Positions 1 through 5,450 of a DNA stretch of 9,016 bases are shown here, one piece after another. Under the pieces are notes generated by a model. That model had not been told where the DNA came from and did no database searches. It was given only the letters and a program-made list of their open reading frames with translations. This DNA comes from Candidatus Jidaibacter sp. (GTDB taxonomy: Bacteria > Pseudomonadota > Alphaproteobacteria > Rickettsiales > Midichloriaceae), in NCBI GenBank assembly GCA_021298045.1, contig JAJTHY010000084.1:1-9016 (forward strand), written 5' to 3'. The translations under genes and the position numbers were made by a program. Each line of letters begins with the position of its first letter. Position 1 is the stretch's first letter.

Positions 1-126
1 AAGGTTTATTCCCTTTTTACTTATGGGTTTGACTGGTTGAATGAATACTTTTCCACCCCAAAGAACAATTATCTCAGGGCATTATTTCGATCTTTAAAGG
101 TTGCATTTTTAGTCGGAGCATCATAA
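1..126 (+). CDS. 3' end of an unidentified gene, truncated by the window edge
   Basis: Frame 1 is open from the first base to a TAA at 124-126 and encodes 41 residues. The composition looks protein-like: aromatic residues (the stretch begins KVYSLFTYGFDWLNEYF), followed by a basic amphipathic segment ending in RALFRSLKVAFLVGAS. The 3' end of a longer plus-strand gene is the simplest reading. I do not recognise the family, and 41 residues are too few to assign a function. The hydrophobic and aromatic tail could belong to a membrane-associated protein, but that is only an impression. An open frame of this length can also occur by chance in AT-rich DNA, hence the modest confidence. The MITE-like element begins about 55 bp after the stop. 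Confidence 0.45.
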   Translation, partial: KVYSLFTYGFDWLNEYFSTPKNNYLRALFRSLKVAFLVGAS

Positions 127-424
127 GTGTGGGGTACTATGCTCTACCATGTATTGATTTCCATTTTCATCTTTGCATAGTATAGCTAAACCCTTATAAA
201 ATGGGTATGAAAATTTTGCCTATTTTACGCATGGAATATAGATATATTTCAAAGGCATAAATAGGTGAAAATTTATTGAAAAGGCGCAGCATTATCGTAC
301 TCATTTTATAAGGGTTTTATATGTTGTCAAAGTTGATTGATGAAATGATTTCATGCATTTTAACACTTTATTAACCAATTTCTTGCTATGACATACATAG
401 ATTAATTGTTGTTAGTAGGTGTAT
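127..424. other. Intergenic region without a complete gene
   Basis: Between the partial gene and the first complete gene I find one MITE-like element (182-320) and a short AT-rich leader (321-424). A 17-codon open frame starts at 321 and is described under findings. I see no convincing sigma70 -35/-10 pair for the downstream gene; TTAACA near 360 has no good partner. Confidence 0.6.
182..320. repeat. MITE-like element, copy 1 (variant core)
   Basis: Terminal inverted repeats bound this element. Bases 188-207 (AAACCCTTATAAAATGGGTA) match the reverse complement of 298-317 at 19 of 20 positions. The left end, starting ATAGCTAAACCC at 182, also matches the inverted right end of the element at 5451-5602 (ATAGCTAAACCC in reverse complement). 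The core (about 208-297) differs from the other two copies: it lacks the GTCATTCCGC and GATCTTAAGATC segments. It carries its own imperfect inverted pair (AATTTTGCCTATTTT near 213 against ATAAATAGGTGAAAATT near 258). TA dinucleotides lie at both outer edges (181-182 and 320-321). The right end is about 3 bp shorter than the left. No protein is encoded, so this fits a non-autonomous element. Confidence 0.65.
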
Positions 425-1903
425 ATGCTAGGGGTAAACAGAATTATTTCAAGAGTGATCTACAGAGGTTTCTTTAGAAGAGATGGTCAAATACGTTCTG
501 GTGGATTTTTTGGAAATGAACGTGTTATGCAAGAAAGAGTTTTGAGAATCGATAGAATGCTGAATGAGTGCAGTAATCGATCTGCCGCACTTTGGGAAGC
601 TCTTAATGAGGAATTAAGCAAAGGCGTTGAAGCTAGCTCCGAAAAACTTGCTTATATAGCTTCTACGGTCGATGCAGCATTATCTCCTAGTATAAATAAA
701 CTACATGATGAAATCTTTAATAATCCCGATATCAGTTTACTAGATGATAATGAATTCTATACCGAACAAGTAGATGAAAAAACAGAAGATGATAAAAAAA
801 GGGAAGAAGATGATAAAAAAAGGAAAGAATATGAAAAGCAACGAAAAGAAGAGCAAAAAAGGAAAATGGGTAAATATTTGTTGTTTTGCGCGCTTTCAGC
901 ATTTTTAATAGAGAGCTTTAAAGGTTGGGAAGATTACGAGAGAAGTAAAGAAAATGATAAAAATGTTGAGATGAAGCCAGAGTTTGACGAAAAGAAATTT
1001 GCTGAGTCTGTACTACTGCTGCTAAATGTTGTAGAAATTTTGCAAAAAGTTTTACCTGAGGAGATACTGAATAATGCAGAAAAGATGGAGAAAATTGAAA
1101 GTATCTTTGGCTTTTCTAAAGGGTTCTCAGCAAGCTCCCTGAAAGGTATGTCTGAACAAAGAAGGGAAAGAATTATACAAAGTTATTCTGTGACTTATGG
1201 AGACATCATGTATGAACTTGGCACGGTATTATCTAAGCAGGAAATTGAAGAAAATGACTTAGCTAATAAAATCTGTGGAGAGTTCTATGAGGCTAGTCCA
1301 GAACTTAAGGCTATAAAAGAAGGTGGTTTTTCACGAGAAAGCTATTCGGCAAATTTTGACTACTTAGTTTTTGCAACGCCAGAAGATGCGAAAAAAGCTG
1401 AGAAATATATTGAATCAACATTTGTAAAATTAAATCACCAAGATATCCAACATGTTGATAATGTTAGTGAAGTTATTAAATATGGAAATGAAAAATACCA
1501 AGCTTTAATAGATAAAACTTCAGAAAATTTGACGAAGGTTTGGGTGGAGCTTTTCCCTGAGGATTTAGAATTGTTAGAAGTCAATTCCACCGATAACCCA
1601 AGTTTATATCTGTTGGATAAAATTCATCAGCATGCGTCTGATACTAAGAGGATCTTAGAAAACCAACCTTATATTGACGAAGATGAGAAAATGAAGCTGG
1701 AAATGGCAGATATTATGATATCAACAACAATTAAGATTAAGGCTGTATTAGGTGCTGCAGCAGCAGCAGGAAAGATTGCAGTTTTCTCTGCAGGTGAGGC
1801 TATTGGGCTTTTGGGTGCGACTACAGGCTATGCAACCCATGCGTTATGTGATACCATGGGACAATATATAGAGACTGCAAAAAGAGGTGCAGTCAGAGAA
1901 TAA
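425..1903 (+). CDS. Unrecognised 492-residue protein with a charged heptad tract
   Basis: I do not recognise this protein. I chose ATG at 425 because AGG at 417-419 gives a Shine-Dalgarno match 5 nt upstream; a GTG at 419 would overlap that site. Residues about 118-148 are a highly charged tract of seven-residue units (EDDKKRE, EDDKKRK, EYEKQRK, then EEQKRK), probably a helix or coiled coil. A short hydrophobic segment follows (151-163, YLLFCALSAFLIE), long enough for only a marginal membrane span. Residues 190-430 are mixed-charge and mostly helical in appearance. The C-terminal part (436-472) is rich in Ala and Gly and hydrophobic, including a run of five Ala. There is no N-terminal signal peptide; the N-terminus is basic. 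It lies 18 bp ahead of a second unknown gene, so the two are probably cotranscribed. A secreted effector or structural protein is possible but unsupported. A real gene is likely because the frame is long and intact and the spacing is operon-like. Confidence 0.8.
   Translation: MLGVNRIISRVIYRGFFRRDGQIRSGGFFGNERVMQERVLRIDRMLNECSNRSAALWEALNEELSKGVEASSEKLAYIASTVDAALSPSINKLHDEIFNNPDISLLDDNEFYTEQVDEKTEDDKKREEDDKKRKEYEKQRKEEQKRKMGKYLLFCALSAFLIESFKGWEDYERSKENDKNVEMKPEFDEKKFAESVLLLLNVVEILQKVLPEEILNNAEKMEKIESIFGFSKGFSASSLKGMSEQRRERIIQSYSVTYGDIMYELGTVLSKQEIEENDLANKICGEFYEASPELKAIKEGGFSRESYSANFDYLVFATPEDAKKAEKYIESTFVKLNHQDIQHVDNVSEVIKYGNEKYQALIDKTSENLTKVWVELFPEDLELLEVNSTDNPSLYLLDKIHQHASDTKRILENQPYIDEDEKMKLEMADIMISTTIKIKAVLGAAAAAGKIAVFSAGEAIGLLGATTGYATHALCDTMGQYIETAKRGAVRE
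785..865 (+). repeat. In-frame tandem repeat encoding a charged heptad tract
   Basis: Two adjacent 21-bp units (785-805 and 806-826) differ at one base. Each contains a run of seven A residues and encodes EDDKKR plus E or K. Two more degenerate units follow (827-847 and 848-865). The period of 21 bp equals seven codons, so unit gain or loss would keep the frame while changing helix length. Confidence 0.75.
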
Positions 1904-1921
1904 TAATATGTTGAGGTAATT

Positions 1922-2296
1922 ATGAGAAATAATCCAAAAACAGAATTGAGAGCAGCTATTCGTGGCGTTGATTCCTATTTTGAAAAAAGGGATAAATCCC
2001 ATGCTGTAACCATTATTGAAGAGTGCGTGAAAGATGGTGGCCTCATGAGGGAAACTTTAGATAAGCTGGGATCCGCTGGCTATCATGACACTGCAAAGAA
2101 TCTGCATGGAATTGATGTTTATTGCGAAAAAATTAATAAATTAACTTCAGAGCATCCAAGTTTAAAGCAAGATGTTACAGAGTACATTTATCGTGAAGTT
2201 AAAGCGGCTGCATATAACACATTACATGGTAGAGGTGAAGGTAGTGGGGATTCACCTTTGGTATTGTCTCAAGAACCTGAGCATTATGGAAATTGA
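1922..2296 (+). CDS. Unrecognised 124-residue protein, second gene of the 425-2296 operon
   Basis: I do not recognise a family. The ATG at 1922 has a clear Shine-Dalgarno, GAGG at 1913-1916, 5 nt upstream, and lies 18 bp after the stop of the preceding unknown gene, so an operon is likely. The protein is soluble in appearance, without signal peptide or membrane segment. It is probably helical over residues 1-105, with charged and Ala-containing segments such as ELRAAIRGVDSYFEK and DVTEYIYREVKAAAYNTL. The tail is short, flexible and Gly/Ser/Pro-containing. Five histidines and two cysteines are spread through the chain without a metal-site pattern I can name. The stop codon TGA (2294-2296) directly abuts the stop codon of the convergent DUF218 gene. 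Adjacency suggests it works with the 492-residue protein, but nothing in the sequence says how. Confidence 0.75.
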   Translation: MRNNPKTELRAAIRGVDSYFEKRDKSHAVTIIEECVKDGGLMRETLDKLGSAGYHDTAKNLHGIDVYCEKINKLTSEHPSLKQDVTEYIYREVKAAAYNTLHGRGEGSGDSPLVLSQEPEHYGN

Positions 2297-2950
2297 TCAG
2301 AATGCCTTTGAAATTGAGGATGCTATATAGAGTATCATAGCGTCCCAATACTCAAAAAATATCTCGTCCGCCACAATGGCTAGTGTAAGCAAATATTTGT
2401 TGTACTCATTAGATACCATCAGAAAGCTCTTAGGCGAAATATAATAACCATTTTTGCGGAAGTTGGCGGAATACACAGGGTGATAAATTATTGTGACATT
2501 TGGTAGCACATGTTCGAATATTAGTTTGGTTCTGGGGATGTGGTAACTTGAGGTAACCAAGCGCATTGAACGGAAGTTATTCAGCTCCATAAAAATTTTG
2601 GTTTCATATGCGTTTGTTATTGTAGAGCTCGCTATTTCTCCAAGCACTATTTTATTCTGCATATCTTCATCTAGATGATGGGATGTGGTAGGTAAATCTT
2701 TAATAGTTACTCCTTCACCTATGCCAGAGATCAATAATTTTTTACTTGGGAAGGCCTGAAAAATATTAACACCCTCTTCTAAACGCAAAGATCCACCTGT
2801 AAGCACTATTACTGCATCTGTTAGCTCTGTTGAGGGAGTATGTTCATCTGGTATATTAGCTATGAATATAATTATTCCTAACAGCCAGGCAGCTGCAAGT
2901 AGGCAAATAATTTTGTATAAAGATGCAAGAATATGCCGGAAATTAACCAT
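2297..2950 (-). CDS. YdcF/ElyC-like DUF218 family envelope protein
   Basis: The 217-residue product has the layout of DUF218 (YdcF/SanA/ElyC) proteins. One N-terminal membrane helix (about residues 9-31) is followed by an extracytoplasmic domain. Family motifs are in order: DAVIVLTGGSLRLEEG (45-60), KLLISGIG (71-78), the ASSTITNAYET segment (107-117) matching the conserved A..T..NA.E, and LVTSSYHIPRT (131-141), followed by a PNVTIIYHPV strand. Family members are tied to envelope integrity and peptidoglycan or polysaccharide precursor metabolism; the biochemical activity is not settled. The length is normal for the alphaproteobacterial branch. ATG at 2950 is the first start that retains the membrane helix; only a weak G-rich ribosome site (GCGGGG) lies upstream. 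The gene points away from the tRNAs and ends stop-to-stop with the 124-residue gene. Confidence 0.88.
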   Translation of the reverse strand: MVNFRHILASLYKIICLLAAAWLLGIIIFIANIPDEHTPSTELTDAVIVLTGGSLRLEEGVNIFQAFPSKKLLISGIGEGVTIKDLPTTSHHLDEDMQNKIVLGEIASSTITNAYETKIFMELNNFRSMRLVTSSYHIPRTKLIFEHVLPNVTIIYHPVYSANFRKNGYYISPKSFLMVSNEYNKYLLTLAIVADEIFFEYWDAMILYIASSISKAF

Positions 2951-2961
2951 TTAATGATGCC

Positions 2962-3094
2962 CCGCTAATTTGAAAAATTGGTCCATAGCAGCTGTAGTAT
3001 AGGCGTATGGTGTTCAATTGCAAAGATTCTCAGCGCTTTTTTCAAGTTTCCCGTCGTCTATGCTTTTGTGTATTGATGAGAATAATTCACTATA
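2962..3094. repeat. Dispersed direct repeat, copy A
   Basis: Copy A matches 3769-3925 in the same orientation. At the left edge, 2962-2980 matches 3769-3787 at 17 of 19 positions. From 3000 to 3094 it aligns to 3831-3925 with about 14 to 17 substitutions, mostly transitions, and two single-base indels. Copy A lacks about 24 bp present in the middle of copy B. On the plus strand GTGTT (3010-3014) and AGCGC (3032-3036) can pair with G-U wobbles across a 17-nt loop, followed by six T. The repeat sits upstream of the DUF218 gene and just downstream of tRNA-Asp. Confidence 0.7.
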
Positions 3095-3105
3095 ACATGT
3101 AAAAG

Positions 3106-3182
3106 TGGCGGGGACGACGGGACTCGAACCCGCGACCTCCGGCGTGACAGGCCGGCACTCTAACCAGCTGAGCTACGTCCCC
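3106..3182 (-). tRNA. tRNA-Asp (GTC anticodon)
   Basis: Read on the minus strand, a full cloverleaf is visible. The acceptor stem is GGGGACG with CGTCCCC, discriminator G, and an encoded CCA at the 3' end (3106-3108). The D arm contains AGCTCAG..GGTTAGAG. The anticodon stem CCGGC/GCCGG holds the loop CTGTCAC, giving anticodon GTC. The T arm is GCGGG TTCGAGT CCCGT-like. Total length is 77 nt with CCA. It lies 5 nt downstream of tRNA-Val, so both are probably processed from one transcript. Confidence 0.96.
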
Positions 3183-3187
3183 CAAAA

Positions 3188-3262
3188 TGGTGGGCGGTGA
3201 CAGGTTCGAACTGCCGACCCCCTCGTTGTAAGCGAGAAGCTCTACCACTGAGCTAACCGCCC
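3188..3262 (-). tRNA. tRNA-Val (TAC anticodon)
   Basis: On the minus strand the acceptor stem is GGGCGGT with ACCGCCC, discriminator A, and an encoded CCA (3188-3190). The D arm contains TAGCTCAGTGGTAGAGC. The anticodon stem CTCGC/GCGAG is closed by the loop TTACAA-type sequence with anticodon TAC. The T arm contains GGCAG TTCGAAC CTGTC. Length is 75 nt with CCA. It is the promoter-proximal member of the Val-Asp pair. Confidence 0.96.
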
Positions 3263-3280
3263 CACTCATTTGAGCTAAGA

Positions 3281-3309
3281 TTTTTACCCCCTTTCTCATA
3301 CAAAAGCAA
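3281..3309 (-). promoter_or_regulatory. Possible promoter of the tRNA-Val/tRNA-Asp transcript
   Basis: On the minus strand TTGCTT (3304-3309) is followed after 17 bp by TAAAAA (3281-3286), 18 bp before the 5' end of tRNA-Val. Both boxes are imperfect, so this is a candidate only. Confidence 0.25.
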
Positions 3310-3353
3310 GAACTATTTTTCACTTTTTAAAAGTATTAAAAAAGACTTTCTGA

Positions 3354-3382
3354 TTGACAGACGCCTTAGCCATACTTAGGAT
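3354..3382 (+). promoter_or_regulatory. Sigma70-like promoter of folB
   Basis: A perfect TTGACA (3354-3359) is followed after exactly 17 bp by TAGGAT (3377-3382, 4 of 6 to TATAAT). The predicted transcript would start near 3389, only 1-2 nt before the folB ATG at 3391. The AGGA inside the -10 box is also the only Shine-Dalgarno-like sequence before folB. Confidence 0.5.
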
Positions 3383-3390
3383 ACTGTAAT

Positions 3391-3780
3391 ATGAGTGAAA
3401 AAACTTTTTCCAAGCTTATAATAGCTGACCTAAGACTATGGGTGCACCTTGGCTGGGGGGAAGAGGAGAAGCTGTATCCTCAAATGGTCTCTATTGATAT
3501 AGAAGTGATTTTTAAAAATCCACCAAAAGCAATTACTACGGATTATCTTGAAGATACTATATGCTATGCGCAATTGGTGCAGAAAGTGAGAGAAGTATGT
3601 GCAGGAGGTAGGTTTAATTTAATCGAGCGCCTTGTTGGTGATATTCATGCAGCTATACAGAGCCACACAGCGAGTCACAAGCATTTAGTTGAATCTATTA
3701 ATGTTACGGTTTGCAAGGTTTCTCCGCCTGTGCCAGATGTGCACGGTGGCATTTTCTTTACGTATACTCCGTTAACTTGA
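3391..3780 (+). CDS. folB: Dihydroneopterin aldolase (FolB)
   Basis: FolB cleaves 7,8-dihydroneopterin to 6-hydroxymethyl-7,8-dihydropterin and glycolaldehyde in the cytoplasmic folate pathway. The 129-residue length is normal. Family landmarks are present: an N-terminal strand (IIADLRLWVHLGW), the EEEKLYPQ segment (24-31), the DTICYAQLV helix with the family Tyr at about 59, NLIERL with Glu at about 79, and the final VTVCKVSPPVP strand with the catalytic-type Lys at about 109. FolB normally forms an octamer with active sites between subunits. ATG at 3391 places the first strand correctly. No partner folate gene (folK, folP) is in the window, so the gene stands alone, divergent from the tRNA pair and convergent with the methyltransferase. 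The last four codons and the stop lie inside repeat copy B, so the C-terminal tail may be repeat-derived. Confidence 0.9.
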   Translation: MSEKTFSKLIIADLRLWVHLGWGEEEKLYPQMVSIDIEVIFKNPPKAITTDYLEDTICYAQLVQKVREVCAGGRFNLIERLVGDIHAAIQSHTASHKHLVESINVTVCKVSPPVPDVHGGIFFTYTPLT

Positions 3781-3925
3781 AAAATTGACATTATCGCTAT
3801 TGTAATATGCGCTTCCGCACCTATTTAATATAGGCTTACGGTGCTCAATTACAAAGACTCCTAGCACTTTTTCAAGCTTCCTGTCGTCTACAGCTTTTGT
3901 GTATTGATAAACATAACTCACTATA
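3769..3925. repeat. Dispersed direct repeat, copy B
   Basis: This is the longer copy of the repeat at 2962-3094. It fills the whole gap between two convergent genes, starting within the last codons of folB and stopping just before the methyltransferase stop codon. It has about 24 bp in the middle that copy A lacks. On the minus strand it is open in one frame and reads YQYTKAVDDRKLEKVLGVF; the same region of copy A is broken by a 1-bp indel and a stop. It may therefore be a relic of a coding sequence or simply noncoding. Confidence 0.7.
3841..3872 (+). terminator. Weak terminator-like hairpin downstream of folB
   Basis: GTGCT (3841-3845) can pair with AGCAC (3863-3867) and is followed directly by five T. 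The stem is short and the loop is 17 nt, so intrinsic termination would be weak. The same structure is retained with G-U pairs and six T in repeat copy A. It lies 60 nt after the folB stop. Confidence 0.25.
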
Positions 3926-3928
3926 TTA

Positions 3929-4876
3929 TTACTTAATCGCTGCAACAGTGGGAAATAGCTTTTGTCGATCATAAATCACCCTAATATCTTTAAAGCCCAC
4001 TTTTTTTAGAGCGCTCCTCATTCTCCCCTCACTACGATGAGAAGCTAACCATTTAACACCTAACACATCATCTAAAAGAATGCGTTGAATCCTTAAATCA
4101 TCTTCATTAATTTGCGAAGCATCCCACTCAGATTTAGTAGATCTGGTTGGTGGCGGCGTTAAAAAGCTATTAATAAGCATCCCACCTGATCTTAATGATC
4201 TGTATATCCTAGCATACAAATCCTCAACCCTATCATCGTCTGGTTCATAAATATTAAGTCCATTACTAGACACAACATCAAATTCATCTTTAATTTTAAG
4301 ATTCCAAGCATCCACCTCCATAAATTCGCAATGCATCTCTATGCGATTTTGCACCGCGTTTTCAAGCGCTAACTGCAAAGAGTTTGGGTCAATATCCAAT
4401 CCTATTAACTTAAAATTTTCTACACCACGATAGTTTAGGCCTAATAAGTCATCCATAAGCCCGCATGGCAAAGAAGCTGCCATTAACCCATTTTTAACCG
4501 CACCTTGTAACAGTTTTTGAAAAATGAAAAAGCGCTCCTGTGTAGCAATAACTATGGGGCAACGATCTAACACCCATCTTTCAAATGCTTGTAATGGCTT
4601 CCCATCGCTGCTTAGGCCTGTAAGCCTACCGTTTTGTGGATGTAGAGTTATGTATTGTGTCCATAATCCATTCAGTCCCCTATACTGAATTAGGAATCTA
4701 CCCAACTCAAATTTATCAAGATCTTCCAAGATTTGCATGCGCTCAATAGCGGAAACCTGAGATTTATTGCTGTTCTTTAATATTTTTTGCTTTAGCTCAT
4801 TAAAAGCGACATCATAATCTTCATGATACCTATGAGTTATATTACCTTGTTGAATTCTCAGTTTAGTTTGATGCAT
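3929..4876 (-). CDS. Class I SAM-dependent methyltransferase
   Basis: The predicted product is a 315-residue cytoplasmic enzyme transferring a methyl group from S-adenosylmethionine to an unknown substrate. The Rossmann core lies at about 130-240. Glycine loop (motif I) is in the unusual form ASLPCGLMDDLLGLNY (134-149). Next come the acidic strand end IGLDIDPNS (158-166), a DEFDVVSSNGLNIYEP strand/loop (197-212) at motif IV, and the LRSGGMLINSFLTPPP segment (228-243) at the post-core strand. The N-terminal 130 residues are helical and of unknown role; they may cap the active site. The protein resembles methyltransferases annotated in other intracellular bacteria, but I cannot name a substrate. 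ATG at 4876 is preferred over the in-frame GTG at 4885; neither has a strong ribosome site. It is convergent with folB and divergent from the FixH-family gene. Confidence 0.85.
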   Translation of the reverse strand: MHQTKLRIQQGNITHRYHEDYDVAFNELKQKILKNSNKSQVSAIERMQILEDLDKFELGRFLIQYRGLNGLWTQYITLHPQNGRLTGLSSDGKPLQAFERWVLDRCPIVIATQERFFIFQKLLQGAVKNGLMAASLPCGLMDDLLGLNYRGVENFKLIGLDIDPNSLQLALENAVQNRIEMHCEFMEVDAWNLKIKDEFDVVSSNGLNIYEPDDDRVEDLYARIYRSLRSGGMLINSFLTPPPTRSTKSEWDASQINEDDLRIQRILLDDVLGVKWLASHRSEGRMRSALKKVGFKDIRVIYDRQKLFPTVAAIK

Positions 4877-4908
4877 AATAAACACTACATGTGGTTTGCG
4901 ACTGATTA

Positions 4909-4937
4909 ATTAAATATTCTTTTTTTCTACTTTGCAA
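4909..4937 (-). promoter_or_regulatory. Possible promoter of the methyltransferase gene
   Basis: On the minus strand TTGCAA (4932-4937) and TTTAAT (4909-4914, 5 of 6 to consensus) are separated by 17 bp, with a predicted start near 4902 and a leader of about 25 nt before the ATG. Confidence 0.35.
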
Positions 4938-4997
4938 TATCCTAATTGCGAGATATTTATTTGATAAATAATAGCCACAATAATAAAGAGATAAATA

Positions 4998-5447
4998 ATG
5001 CAGAAAAATAATTCTCATATACCAATATTAATTATTGGTTTTATAATAATTTTCACATTCATAATAATTGGCTTTTTCTATGTGGCGCAGTCTACCTTTA
5101 CCGGTGAAGTTACTGAAAAAGCTTATCAAAAAGGTTTGGACTTTGGAAAAATTTATCAAACTAGCCTAATGCAGCCGGACAAATCTGTGCTTGCTGAAAT
5201 ATCCATTATTAATGACAAAGCAGTTTTAAAATTAAATACTTCTTTTGAAGATTTTACATTAGAGGGGAAAATTGTTAAGCCAGTTTCTTTTGAGTATGAT
5301 ATGCCATTAAAGTTCGAAAAAATTTCTAATGACAAAATATACGAAGCCCCATTGCCAATTTTAAAGCCTGGTAATTGGGAGATAAGAGTAAAGGTAGTGG
5401 CTCGCGGCGAAGATTATGTATTTAACAAAAGGTTCCTGAAGCGGTAG
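4998..5447 (+). CDS. FixH-family membrane-anchored protein
   Basis: The 149-residue protein has one N-terminal membrane helix (about 8-30) and an extracytoplasmic beta-rich domain. The family signature is visible: FTGEVTEKAYQKGLDFGK (34-51), the GKIVKPVSFEYDMPLKFE strand pair (90-107), and YEAPLPILKPGNWEIRVKV (115-133) followed by a final strand with the RGEDYVF element. FixH (CcoH) proteins assist assembly of cbb3-type cytochrome oxidase together with FixG, FixI and FixS. Those partners are not in this window, so membership in the family is well supported but the role here is not. ATG at 4998 has an AAGAG ribosome site (4986-4990) 7 nt upstream. It stands as a single gene, divergent from the methyltransferase. 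A MITE-like element begins 4 bp after its stop. Confidence 0.82.
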   Translation: MQKNNSHIPILIIGFIIIFTFIIIGFFYVAQSTFTGEVTEKAYQKGLDFGKIYQTSLMQPDKSVLAEISIINDKAVLKLNTSFEDFTLEGKIVKPVSFEYDMPLKFEKISNDKIYEAPLPILKPGNWEIRVKVVARGEDYVFNKRFLKR

Positions 5448-5450
5448 AAT

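Noticed and set aside
3090..3323. Open frame on the minus strand across the tRNA genes
   Set aside because: It is read through both tRNA genes; the translated sequence is tRNA-derived and not a protein.
3772..3972. 66-codon open frame on the minus strand
   Set aside because: It spans repeat copy B and the 3' end of the methyltransferase gene in another frame; the equivalent frame is broken in copy A, so it is at most a relic.
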